Made by a program: the position numbers and the translations under genes. Under the pieces are notes generated by a model that had not been told where the DNA came from, made no database searches, and saw only the letters and a program-made list of their open reading frames with translations. Positions 19,440 to 27,051 of a stretch of DNA of 64,000 bases are shown piece after piece; position 1 is the stretch's first letter, and every line of letters begins with the position of its first letter. Where the stretch lies: assembly GCA_038869515.1 (NCBI GenBank), contig JAWCQZ010000001.1, forward strand, positions 1-64,000, in the 5' to 3' direction. The stretch is from JAWCQZ01 sp038869515 [NCBI: Halobacteria archaeon] (GTDB lineage Archaea > Halobacteriota > Syntropharchaeia > JACQPP01).

Positions 19440-20366
19440 TCAAAATTTCGCCAGAAGGTCCCGCTTCTCGGCGACCGTGGGCTCGGGGAGGAGCTCCCGG
19501 ATCCTCCGGGCCAGCTCCCCCACCTCCCACCGGCCCCGCTTGGAGATGGAGCGGGCGGATCTCCATCCCTGGAAGAGCTCGATCTGCCCCCCGACGATGT
19601 GGAAGACCTGCCCGGTGATGGACTGGGCCGCGTCGGTGGCGAGGTAGGCCACCAGGGGGGCGATGTTCTCCGGCGCGTAGGGGTCGTAGTCCTTCGCGGC
19701 GGGCATTCTCTCCAGGGCGCTGGAGCCCTTCCTCTTGTAGGTCTCGTCAATCAGCCGCGTCCTCGCCGCGGGAGAGATGGCGTTGCAGGTGACCCCGTAG
19801 CGCGCCATGTCGATGGCGGTCCCGAGAGTGAGCGCGGCGATGCCCCCCTTCGCGGCGATGTAGTTGGTCTGCCCAAGGTTGCCCTTCAGTGCGACGATGG
19901 AGGTGGTGTTGATGATGCGGCCCGCCTTGACCTTGCCCTCCTTGTGGGCCTCCTTGAAATAGGCGCAGGCGTGGCGGGTGACGGCGAAGGTCCCCTTGAG
20001 GTGGACCCCGATGACCGCGTCGAAGTCCGACTCCTCCATCGAGAAGACCATTTTGTCGCGGAGGATGCCGGCGTTGTTCACCACGACGTCGAGCCTCCCG
20101 AAGGACTCCAGGGCGGTGTCGATGACCGCCTTCGCCCCGTCCCATTTCGAGACGTCGTCGTAGTTGGGGACCGCCTGCCCCCCGGCCGCCCGGATCTCGC
20201 CGACCACCTGGTCGGCCGCCCTCTGCCCCTTCCCCTCCCCTTGCCAGGAGGTCCCGAGGTCGTTCACGACGACCCGGGCCCCCTCCTTCGCCAGGAGCAG
20301 CGCCTCGCCGCGCCCGATGCCCTGCCCCGCGCCGGTGACCACCGCGACCTTGCCGGTGAGGTGCAT
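19440..20366 (-). CDS. Short-chain dehydrogenase/reductase (FabG/HSD17B4-like)
   Basis: The 308-residue protein is a classical SDR. It shows the cofactor loop TGAGQGIGRG (about residues 11-20), VNDLG after strand 2, the NNAGI motif, and a catalytic triad of Ser in NTTSIVALKG with Tyr-Ile-Ala-Ala-Lys 13 residues later. An Asp after strand 2 favours NAD over NADP. The insert after VNDLGTSWQGEGKG and the C-terminal extension resemble the 3-hydroxyacyl-CoA dehydrogenase part of peroxisomal multifunctional enzymes. The substrate is unknown. A TTTAAA box 27 nt upstream of the ATG supports the start at 20366. Confidence 0.85.
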   Translation of the reverse strand: MHLTGKVAVVTGAGQGIGRGEALLLAKEGARVVVNDLGTSWQGEGKGQRAADQVVGEIRAAGGQAVPNYDDVSKWDGAKAVIDTALESFGRLDVVVNNAGILRDKMVFSMEESDFDAVIGVHLKGTFAVTRHACAYFKEAHKEGKVKAGRIINTTSIVALKGNLGQTNYIAAKGGIAALTLGTAIDMARYGVTCNAISPAARTRLIDETYKRKGSSALERMPAAKDYDPYAPENIAPLVAYLATDAAQSITGQVFHIVGGQIELFQGWRSARSISKRGRWEVGELARRIRELLPEPTVAEKRDLLAKF

Positions 20367-20455
20367 GGGCGGAGGAGGAGGGGGCGCCTTTAAAGGATTC
20401 GCCGGGGAGGACGCCGCGTCGGTAAGGTTGAACTTCCCCTCTCCCGAGAGCCCGG

Positions 20456-22747
20456 ATGCCCCCCCGCGAAATCGCCCCCCGGGTCTACGAAATCCCGGTC
20501 CGGGACGCGGCTCCGGCCGACCTCGACTCCCTGAGCGCCGAACTGGGGCTGGGGCTCTCCCGCGACGAGATGGCCCGCGTCCAGCGGACGTTCAAGGAAC
20601 TGGGCCGGGAGCCGACCGACATCGAGCTCCAGTCGATCGCCCAGGCGTGGTCTGAGCACTGCTCCTACAAGACGTCGAAGCCATTCCTGAGGAGACACAT
20701 CCTGCCGAAGACCCGGCCCCGGGACCTCCTGGTCGCGGGCGAGGACGCGGCCGTCGTCCGGTGGGACGGCGACTGGTGCTACGTCTTCAAGATGGAGTCC
20801 CACAACCACCCGAGCGCGGTCGAGCCCTACGGGGGCGCCTCCACCGGCGTGGGGGGCATCCTGCGGGACGTGGTCTGCATGGGCGCCCAGCCGGTCGCTC
20901 TGGCCGACGTCCTCTGCTTCGCGCCCCCGGGGACGCAGCCCCCCGAGGGGACGCTTCCGCCGGAGTTCCTCCTCTCCGGCGTGGTGGCGGGCATCCGGGA
21001 CTACGGGAACCGGGTCGGCATCCCGACCGTCTGCGGCGCGGTGGTCTTCCACCCGGGGTACCTCACCAACTGCGTGGTGAACGCCGGATGCGTCGGCGTC
21101 GTGCGCCGGAGGGAGGTGGTCCACAGCCGCGTCTCGAAGACCGGCGACCTCCTGGTGCTGGTCGGGGGCCCGACCGGGCGGGACGGCATCCACGGGGTCA
21201 CCTTCGCCTCGAAGGACCTCGGGGAGATGGGGGAGGAGGCCTCCCGCCGCGCGGTCCAACTCGGCGATGCGATTCTGAAGGAGCCTACGATCCACGCCCT
21301 CCGGGAGTGTGTCGAGCGGGGGCTGTTGTCGGGGGCGAAGGACCTCGGGGGGGGCGGCCTCTCCTGCGTGGTGGGTGAGATGGCCCACGCCGGGGGGGTC
21401 GGCGCCGAGGTCGACCTGGAGCGGGTGCCGCTGCGGGAGGAGGGGCTCGCCCCGTGGGAGATCTGGGTCTCCGAGTCGCAGGAGAGGTTCATGCTGGCGG
21501 TGGAGCCCGCGCGCCTCGGCGCGGTCCTCGAGGCGTTCGAGCGGTGGGACGTCCCCGCGGTCCCGGTGGGGCGGGCCGTCGGGGAGAGGGTGGTCCGGCT
21601 CCGGTGGAAGGGGCGGGTCGTCTACGAGATGGCGACCGACTTCATCGTCGAGGCACCCGAGGTGGAGCGGCCGGTGCGGCGCGTGCCCGTCCTGGAGGGC
21701 GGCGAACTCCACCATCCCGTAAAGGAGGCGGGCGCAACCCTCCTCCGCCTCCTCGCCTCCCCCAACCTCTGCTCCCGCGACCCGGTGGTGCGCCGCTACG
21801 ACCACGAGGTGCGCGCCGCCACGCTCCTGAAGCCGCTCCAGGGGCGCATCGGGCGGGAGGCGCACGGGGACGCGGTGGTGCTGAAGCCGCGGCCCGACTC
21901 CTTCCGGGGGCTGGCGCTGGCGGTCGGGGTGAACCCGAGGATGGCGGAGGCGGACCCCTACCACGGCGCCCGGGCGGCGGTGGACGAAGCGGTCCGCAAC
22001 CTCGCCGCGTGCGGCGCCGAGCCCCACACCCTCGTCGACTCGCTCAACTTCGGCAACCCGGAGAGGCCGGAGGCGCTCGGGGCTTTCGACCGCGCCCTCG
22101 AGGGGCTCGGCTCGATGGCGCGGGAGGCGGGGCTGCCGTTCGTCTCCGGGAACGTGAGCCTCTACAACGAGAGCGGCGGCCGCGCCATCCCCCCGACGCC
22201 GGTCCTCTTCGGAGTGGGCCGGGTGGCCGACGTCCGCCGCGTCGCGAGCACGCCGCTGAAGCGGAGCGGGAATCCCCTCTTCCTCGTCGGCGAGACCCGC
22301 CCCGAGTTCGGCGGCTCCGCCCTGTACGACCTCCTCGGCCGCGCCGGGGGCGACGTCCCGCGGAGCGACGGCCGGGAACTGGCGCGCAAGGCCTCCCTCC
22401 TCCGGAGCGCCGTCGCCCGCGGCCTCGTCGCCGCCTGCCACGACCTCTCGGAGGGGGGGCTCGCCGCCGCGGCGGCCGAGATGGCGATGGGCGGGGGACT
22501 CGGCGCCGACCTCCGGCTCGACCCCGCCCTGCGGGCCGACGTCGCGCTCTTCTCGGAGTCGTGCGGCCGGTGGCTGGTCGAGGTCCCGAGGGCCCGGAAG
22601 GGGGCCTTCGAACGGCTCCTCGGTCGCCGCGCGGTTCCCGCGGGTGTGGTCCGGGGCTCCCGGCTGGTCGCCCGCTCCGGATCTAAGCCGGTCCTCTCCA
22701 TTCCCCTGGACAGGATGGAGATGGCGTGGAGAGGAGGGCTCGGATGA
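20456..22747 (+). CDS. purL: Phosphoribosylformylglycinamidine synthase subunit PurL
   Basis: PurL is the ATP-dependent catalytic subunit of FGAM synthase, step four of purine synthesis. The 763-residue length fits the small PurL type that works with separate PurQ and PurS. Visible motifs include the N-terminal AWSEHCSYKTSKPFLR, the ATP and Mg site MESHNHPSAVEPYGGASTG, GGILRDVVCMGAQPVAL, GGPTGRDGIHG, GAKDLGGGGLSC, and in the second half FVSGNVSLYNES and ACHDLSEGGLAAAAAEM. purQ follows with an ATGA overlap. No purS is present beside the pair. Confidence 0.97.
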   Translation: MPPREIAPRVYEIPVRDAAPADLDSLSAELGLGLSRDEMARVQRTFKELGREPTDIELQSIAQAWSEHCSYKTSKPFLRRHILPKTRPRDLLVAGEDAAVVRWDGDWCYVFKMESHNHPSAVEPYGGASTGVGGILRDVVCMGAQPVALADVLCFAPPGTQPPEGTLPPEFLLSGVVAGIRDYGNRVGIPTVCGAVVFHPGYLTNCVVNAGCVGVVRRREVVHSRVSKTGDLLVLVGGPTGRDGIHGVTFASKDLGEMGEEASRRAVQLGDAILKEPTIHALRECVERGLLSGAKDLGGGGLSCVVGEMAHAGGVGAEVDLERVPLREEGLAPWEIWVSESQERFMLAVEPARLGAVLEAFERWDVPAVPVGRAVGERVVRLRWKGRVVYEMATDFIVEAPEVERPVRRVPVLEGGELHHPVKEAGATLLRLLASPNLCSRDPVVRRYDHEVRAATLLKPLQGRIGREAHGDAVVLKPRPDSFRGLALAVGVNPRMAEADPYHGARAAVDEAVRNLAACGAEPHTLVDSLNFGNPERPEALGAFDRALEGLGSMAREAGLPFVSGNVSLYNESGGRAIPPTPVLFGVGRVADVRRVASTPLKRSGNPLFLVGETRPEFGGSALYDLLGRAGGDVPRSDGRELARKASLLRSAVARGLVAACHDLSEGGLAAAAAEMAMGGGLGADLRLDPALRADVALFSESCGRWLVEVPRARKGAFERLLGRRAVPAGVVRGSRLVARSGSKPVLSIPLDRMEMAWRGGLG

Positions 22748-23529
22748 AGAGGGGGGACATCCGGGTCGCCGTGCTCCGGATGGAGGGGACCAACGGCGAG
22801 GAGGAGATGGCGCGGGCGTGGCGCTCCGCGGGGGCGCGGGCGGAGTTCCTCCACCTCAAGGAGCTGGAGTCCGGGAGGCGCAACCTCGAGGAGTTCCACG
22901 GGCTCGCCCTCCCCGGGGGCTTCTCCGCCGGGGACTACGTCCGGGCGGGGGCGGTGATGGCGGCCCGGCTGCGCGCTCTCGCCCCCCATCTGAAGCGGTT
23001 CGTCGAGGCGGGGAAGGCGGTGCTCGGGGTGTGCAACGGATTCCAGGTGGCGGTCGAGCTCGGCCTCCTCCCGGGGGACGGGACCCCGGGGGAGCCGCGG
23101 GCGACGCTCGCGGTGAACGCCTCGGGGCGGTTCGAGTGCCGCCCCACCCTGGTCCGGCCCGAGGGGGGGTCCGATTTCACCCGGAGCCTCCCCCGCCGGC
23201 CCCTCGAGATGCCGGTCGCCCACGGGGAGGGGCGCCTCCTCTTCGACCGCCCGGCCACCCTGCGCGAGGTCGAGGAGGGGGGCCAGGTCTCCTTCCGGTA
23301 CTCCTGGCACGGGCGCGGGGAGCCCCCCTACCCCTGGAACCCCTCGGGGACCACCCGCGCCATCGCGGGGCTCCAGAATCCCGCCGGGAACGTGGTGGGG
23401 CTCATGCCCCACCCGGAGCGGGTGGCGGAGCCCTGGCTCCACGGGGATTGGACCTGGGGCGGGAGGCGGGCCGGGGATGGGGGGGCCCTCTTCGCCTCCG
23501 CCGTGGGGGCCCTCGCCAGGCGGTTCTGA
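22744..23529 (+). CDS. purQ: Phosphoribosylformylglycinamidine synthase subunit PurQ (glutaminase)
   Basis: PurQ is the class I glutamine amidotransferase that supplies ammonia to PurL. In the 261-residue product the nucleophile is C97 in LGVCNGFQ, and the His-Glu pair is in GLMPHPERVAEP. The oxyanion strand LALPGGFSAGDYVRAG is also present. The ATG at 22744 overlaps the purL stop by four bases; an in-frame ATG at 22726 is possible but would overlap purL more. Expression should be coupled to purL. A small membrane-protein gene follows 28 nt later. Confidence 0.96.
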   Translation: MKRGDIRVAVLRMEGTNGEEEMARAWRSAGARAEFLHLKELESGRRNLEEFHGLALPGGFSAGDYVRAGAVMAARLRALAPHLKRFVEAGKAVLGVCNGFQVAVELGLLPGDGTPGEPRATLAVNASGRFECRPTLVRPEGGSDFTRSLPRRPLEMPVAHGEGRLLFDRPATLREVEEGGQVSFRYSWHGRGEPPYPWNPSGTTRAIAGLQNPAGNVVGLMPHPERVAEPWLHGDWTWGGRRAGDGGALFASAVGALARRF

Positions 23530-23557
23530 TTTAATCTCGGAGGGGGGTATCCCATGG

Positions 23558-23935
23558 ATGGCCCTCCCCCCCGGCCTCCACACCGCCCTCTACGGCTCCA
23601 GCCTCTTCCTCATCGGGGCGGTCCTCCTGTTCTTCACCATCCTCCGGCGCTCCTTCGAACTCCGGAGGGCGATGATCTTCCTCGAGTTCCGGTTCTACGA
23701 GCGCTTCTTCGTCACCATGGGGGCGGTCATCCTGGGCCTCGTCGGGGCCGACGTCGCCCGGACCCTGCTGGACCCCGCCTCGATGCCCCTCTTCCCCGAC
23801 GGCGTCACCCGGGCCATCCTCTACACCTGCGTCGTCCTCCTCTACGCGAAGTTCTACCTCACCATCGGGAGGGGGCCACGGGCCTCGACCATCTCCCCCG
23901 CACCGCGGGAGGAGAGGCCCCCGCGGGAGGGATAG
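23558..23935 (+). CDS. Small integral membrane protein, paralogue of the next gene
   Basis: The 125-residue product has three predicted transmembrane helices (about residues 7-26, 46-64, 82-102). The loop after helix 1, LRRSFELRRAMIFLEFRFYERFF, matches FRHSFHLRKARAFLHYKGYEPII in outline in the neighbouring protein, so the two are diverged tandem copies. A GGAGGGGGG stretch upstream can serve as ribosome binding site for ATG 23558 (an out-of-frame ATG four bases earlier is ignored). I do not recognise the family. The short gap to purQ may make it part of the purine operon. Confidence 0.65.
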   Translation: MALPPGLHTALYGSSLFLIGAVLLFFTILRRSFELRRAMIFLEFRFYERFFVTMGAVILGLVGADVARTLLDPASMPLFPDGVTRAILYTCVVLLYAKFYLTIGRGPRASTISPAPREERPPREG

Positions 23936-23936
23936 G

Positions 23937-24263
23937 ATGGCGCTCCTCGACCCGGGACCGCTGGCGACCTTTCTCTTCGGGGGGCTCGCCGTCGCGGCGG
24001 TCCTCCACTACTACACCATCTTCCGCCACTCCTTCCACCTCCGGAAGGCCCGCGCTTTCCTCCACTACAAGGGATATGAGCCGATCATCGTCACCATCGG
24101 CCTCGCCCTTCTCGGGGCCACCGCCATCCTCCTCTACACCCTGGTGGCCGACCCCGAGGCCCTGGAAGTCTACGATGCGGTGGTCTACATGAGCCTGCAG
24201 ACCCTCCTGGCCACGGGCCTCTTCTACACCTTCATCGTCGGCCGGAAGGCGGGCAAGCAGTAA
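23937..24263 (+). CDS. Small integral membrane protein, paralogue of the previous gene
   Basis: The 108-residue protein starts one base after the stop of its paralogue and has three predicted helices (about residues 8-28, 46-68, 80-102). The conserved inter-helix segment HSFHLRKARAFLHYKGYEP is basic and aromatic. The pair may form a heteromeric membrane complex; that is inference from their tandem, similar form. Family not recognised. The gene ends at a hairpin repeat (24267-24305) that separates it from the convergent uL6 gene. Confidence 0.65.
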   Translation: MALLDPGPLATFLFGGLAVAAVLHYYTIFRHSFHLRKARAFLHYKGYEPIIVTIGLALLGATAILLYTLVADPEALEVYDAVVYMSLQTLLATGLFYTFIVGRKAGKQ

Positions 24264-24266
24264 CTG

Positions 24267-24305
24267 CCGCCGGCGGACGCCCCGGGCTTCAGACCGGGGC
24301 GTCGC
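24267..24305 (+). repeat. Hairpin repeat, copy A, between convergent genes
   Basis: The 39-nt element opens with CCGCCGGCGGACGCCCCGG and closes with CCGGGG-CGTCGC. It contains the inverted repeat GACGCCCCGG / CCGGGGCGTC around an eight-base loop. Copy B (41174-41212, opposite strand) is identical at 35 of 39 positions. Both lie between the 3' ends of convergent genes, so a bidirectional terminator role is plausible. The hairpin also resembles the ends of IS200/IS605-type elements. Confidence 0.7.
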
Positions 24306-24336
24306 AGCGAAGGGGGCGTTGCAGCGAGGGCGGGCT

Positions 24337-24906
24337 CTACCGCGCCTTCTCCACGATGAAAATCCCGTCCTGGAAGACCCGCGGGTCGTAATTCCTGATT
24401 TTCGTCGCCTGCTCGATGTTGGCCGCGGTCTGGCCCACCGCCTCGATGTCGGGACCGCTGACCAGCAGGGTGTCGCCCTTCGCATCGACCTTCGTCCCCC
24501 CGACGATTTTCGCCTTCCGGGGCCGCTTCTCCCCCAGGAAATTCGCAATCTGAACCTCGCTCCCCGCGACCGTCACCTGGATGGGGAAGTGGGAGAAGCA
24601 GACCTTCATCCGGCAGGTGAAGCCCCGGGAGGCTCCGGCGACCATGTTGGCGGCGTGGGAGGCGAGGGTGCCGGCGAGGGCCCGGTGCTGGCGGCGGGAG
24701 GAGGAGGAGCGGATGACGACCGCCGAGTCCTTGACCTCCAGCGCGACGCCGGGGGCCCGGAGCACCCGGGAGAGGCTCCCCCGGGGGCCCTGGACCTGGA
24801 GGGTGCTCCCCTGGAGGGCGGCCCGGACGCCCTCGGGCACCGGGACGACCCGCTCCTCCCCCTCGCGGGCGGACTTCCGGGCCCTGGCCGCCGGTTCAGT
24901 AGACAT
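24337..24906 (-). CDS. rpl6: Ribosomal protein uL6
   Basis: uL6 is a large-subunit protein near the factor-binding site. The 189-residue product has the two-fold repeated fold and archaeal-style motifs: VPEGVRAALQGSTLQVQGPRG, MVAGASRGFTCRMKVCFSHFPI, IANFLGEKRPRKAKIVGG, and QTAANIEQATKIRNYDPRVFQDGIF near the end. ATG 24906 overlaps the uS8 stop by 11 bases. It is the last gene of a three-gene fragment (uS14-uS8-uL6) of the spc-type ribosomal operon; the eL32-eL19-uL18-uS5 genes that normally follow are absent. Confidence 0.95.
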   Translation of the reverse strand: MSTEPAARARKSAREGEERVVPVPEGVRAALQGSTLQVQGPRGSLSRVLRAPGVALEVKDSAVVIRSSSSRRQHRALAGTLASHAANMVAGASRGFTCRMKVCFSHFPIQVTVAGSEVQIANFLGEKRPRKAKIVGGTKVDAKGDTLLVSGPDIEAVGQTAANIEQATKIRNYDPRVFQDGIFIVEKAR

Positions 24907-25282
24907 AGGCGAGGAGGACACCCCCGGTCCCCGCGTCCCGGGCCTGGGCGTGGGTCATGACGCCCCGGGGGGTCGAGAGAATGAGGACGCCGAAGTTCCG
25001 CGAGGGGAGGAAGCGCTTCTCCCACTTCTCGAACTCGGTCCGGGCCACCGAGTGGCGGGGGGCGACCGCCCCGCACTCGTTGATGCGGCCCTGGAGGGCG
25101 ACGCGGAAGCGCCCCCCGGAGGTCTCCTCCTCCCGGAGGTAGTCCCGGACGTAGCCCCGTTCCTTCATCACCCGGAGGACCTCCTCCACGACCCCGCTGG
25201 CCGGGATGGTGCATTCGGCCTTGCCCGCCCTCTCCCCGTTGCGGAGGATGGAGAGGGCGTCGGCGAGGAGGTTGGTTCTCAT
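24896..25282 (-). CDS. rps8: Ribosomal protein uS8
   Basis: uS8 binds the central domain of 16S rRNA early in 30S assembly. The 128-residue protein shows NLLADALSILRNGERAGK at the start, the VLRVMKERGYVRDY helix, and the C-terminal rRNA-binding part with ILSTPRGVMTHAQARDAGTGG. The start at 25282 is two bases after the uS14 stop. Gene order is that of the archaeal spc cluster. Confidence 0.96.
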   Translation of the reverse strand: MRTNLLADALSILRNGERAGKAECTIPASGVVEEVLRVMKERGYVRDYLREEETSGGRFRVALQGRINECGAVAPRHSVARTEFEKWEKRFLPSRNFGVLILSTPRGVMTHAQARDAGTGGVLLAYVY

Positions 25283-25284
25283 GG

Positions 25285-25437
25285 TCAGCGGTATTTGTGG
25301 AACCCCAGTTGGGGGGCCGCCTCGCGGAAGCACTGCCGGCAGAGGAAGATGCGGTAGCGCCGGACGATGCCCTGCTTCCGCCCGCACCGGCGGCAGACGT
25401 GGGCGCCGCGGCCGAAGGGTGTCCTCGGGGCCGTCAT
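25285..25437 (-). CDS. rps14: Ribosomal protein uS14, zinc-binding type
   Basis: The 50-residue product reads [20 protein letters not shown], then [20 protein letters not shown] and a short LGFHKYR end. The two CxxC pairs (residues 15-18 and 33-36) form the zinc site of the short archaeal/eukaryotic uS14. It is the first gene of the uS14-uS8-uL6 block. The uL5 gene that normally precedes it is replaced here by the 3' end of the gatE-like gene, which ends 62 nt upstream on the same strand. Confidence 0.95.
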   Translation of the reverse strand: MTAPRTPFGRGAHVCRRCGRKQGIVRRYRIFLCRQCFREAAPQLGFHKYR

Positions 25438-25499
25438 GGCGGGGAATCACCCGTCCCGGGGAGATAAAGTTGGCTCGCCCGGGGCCGCCACCGGATCTG

Positions 25500-26993
25500 T
25501 CAGGGAGCGCGGAGCAGGACCTCGATCTGTTCTCTCAGAAGTCGGGCCACCAAGGCGCCGTCGGCCTTGCCGTGGAGCTCCCTCATCGCCAATCCCATGA
25601 GGGGCCCGTGGGCCCCCGCGCCCTTCTGGCGGACGAGGCCCGCCTTCTCGCGGACGATCCGCTCCACCACCGCGCGGGCCTCGTCGTCGGAGCCCGGGCC
25701 CAAGAACGGCAGAATCCTTCCAAACTCGGCGATGGCGGGCTGGTAGATCTGGGTCCACTCGGCGGGCGGGACCAGCGGGCGCAGCCTCTCCTGCGCGTTC
25801 CAAATCGCACGGGCGGTCTCGGGGAGGCTCTCGGTGAGCAGGACCCCGCCGCGCTCCAACAAGGGCCGCAGCGTCTCGGCGGCGGGCAGGGTCCGGACCA
25901 CGCCCGAGGGGGGGACCGCCGGGGCGCTCTCCACCCACGCCGCGAACCGCGGGTATTCGAGGGCCCGCGCCGCCAGTTCCTCGTTGAGGCCATATTTTCG
26001 CACGAGCGCCTCCCGTTGGCGCCGCTCCTTCACGTCGAGCAGCTCGGGGAGGTTGCGCCGCAGGGCTTCGATGAACTTCCGGTCGAGCACCGCCGGCCGG
26101 ACATCGGTCTCGGGGTACATCCGGGCCGCTCCGGGGAGAGGGCGCATGTACTCGGTGGTGCCGTCCTCGAGGGCCCGACGGGTCTCGGCGGGGACTGCCC
26201 CGCCGGCGCGCAGGAGCCGGGCCTGGCGCTCCGCCTCCGCCACCACCACCTTCTCCACCAAGTCGAGTTGCTGGACCCCCTTGATTTCGACCCGTGCCCC
26301 TCCCGGGATGGAGACGTTCACGTCTTGGCGCACGGTGCCCAGCCCCCGTTTGGCGCGCCCCGTGGAGCGGAGCACCATGCCGATGTGGCGGGCCACCTCC
26401 CGCGCCTGGGCGGGAGTGCGGATTTGGGCCTCGGTCGCGATCTCGGCCAGGGGAATCCCGAGCCGGTCCAGGGAGTAAGTGACCACGTCCCCCTCCTGGC
26501 CCACGATGGCCGCCGCGTCCTCCTCCAGGCAGAGGGTGGAGAGGCCGACCCGGCCCGACGGGGCCTCCACGTAGCCCCCGGTCGCCACCAGGGCGGTCCG
26601 CTGGAATCCGCAGGTGTTCGAGCCGTCGATGACCACCTTCCGCATCACGTGGACCTCCTCCACCGGCTCCATGCGCAGGAGCAGGGCGGCCTGCAGCGCC
26701 ACCTCCAGCGCCTCCCGGTTCAACTCCCGCGGGGGCTCCTCGTCATACTCCACCAGGCAGGTGGTGTCGTAGCCGAGGTAGCGGAACCTCCGGGCGCGCC
26801 GGGACTCCTCCAGGGCGGCGACGTCCACCCGCCCCGCCTCGCCGGCCGTGGGCCGGAGGAGCCGCAGGAACTCCAGGGTCTTCTCGGAGGGCTCCCGGGA
26901 CCGGGTGGGGCAGCGGCAGAAGAGCTTCTCCCGGGTGTCCAGCTGCTGGTGGACCTCAAGGCCCGCCTTGAGTCCGGGGGGAGGGGCGGCCAT
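25500..26993 (-). CDS. gatE: Glu-tRNA(Gln) amidotransferase subunit E-like protein lacking the GAD insertion
   Basis: GatE with GatD converts Glu-tRNA(Gln) to Gln-tRNA(Gln) in archaea. The 497-residue product has the GatE-type opening GLEVHQQLDTREKLFCRCPT, then RFRYLGYDTTCLVEYDEEPP, NTCGFQRTALVATGGYVE, STLCLEEDAAAIV, RGLGTVRQDVNVSIPGGARV and EIKGVQQLDL. It then passes directly to DGTTEYMRPLPGAARMYPET and the C-terminal YqeY-like helices. Known GatE proteins are about 620 residues because a GAD (AspRS-like) domain sits between these last two motifs; here it is missing. The tRNA-binding tail is present. gatD is not in the window. A shared TATA box at 27016-27025 supports ATG 26993. Confidence 0.85.
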   Translation of the reverse strand: MAAPPPGLKAGLEVHQQLDTREKLFCRCPTRSREPSEKTLEFLRLLRPTAGEAGRVDVAALEESRRARRFRYLGYDTTCLVEYDEEPPRELNREALEVALQAALLLRMEPVEEVHVMRKVVIDGSNTCGFQRTALVATGGYVEAPSGRVGLSTLCLEEDAAAIVGQEGDVVTYSLDRLGIPLAEIATEAQIRTPAQAREVARHIGMVLRSTGRAKRGLGTVRQDVNVSIPGGARVEIKGVQQLDLVEKVVVAEAERQARLLRAGGAVPAETRRALEDGTTEYMRPLPGAARMYPETDVRPAVLDRKFIEALRRNLPELLDVKERRQREALVRKYGLNEELAARALEYPRFAAWVESAPAVPPSGVVRTLPAAETLRPLLERGGVLLTESLPETARAIWNAQERLRPLVPPAEWTQIYQPAIAEFGRILPFLGPGSDDEARAVVERIVREKAGLVRQKGAGAHGPLMGLAMRELHGKADGALVARLLREQIEVLLRAP

Positions 26994-27015
26994 CCGCAGT
27001 AGAGGGGAAGCGCGG

Positions 27016-27025
27016 TTATATTTTT
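27016..27025. promoter_or_regulatory. TATA box between the divergent gatE-like and cobT genes
   Basis: TTATATTTTT is an isolated AT-rich block. It lies about 27 nt upstream of the gatE-like ATG (26993) and about 30 nt upstream of the cobT GTG (27052), and may serve both directions. Confidence 0.55.
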
Positions 27026-27051
27026 GAGTCCCCCGGAGCAGGGGGGGTGGT

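Noticed and set aside
24267-24305. CRISPR repeat
   Set aside because: Copies are single and 17 kb apart, with no regular spacers and no cas genes.
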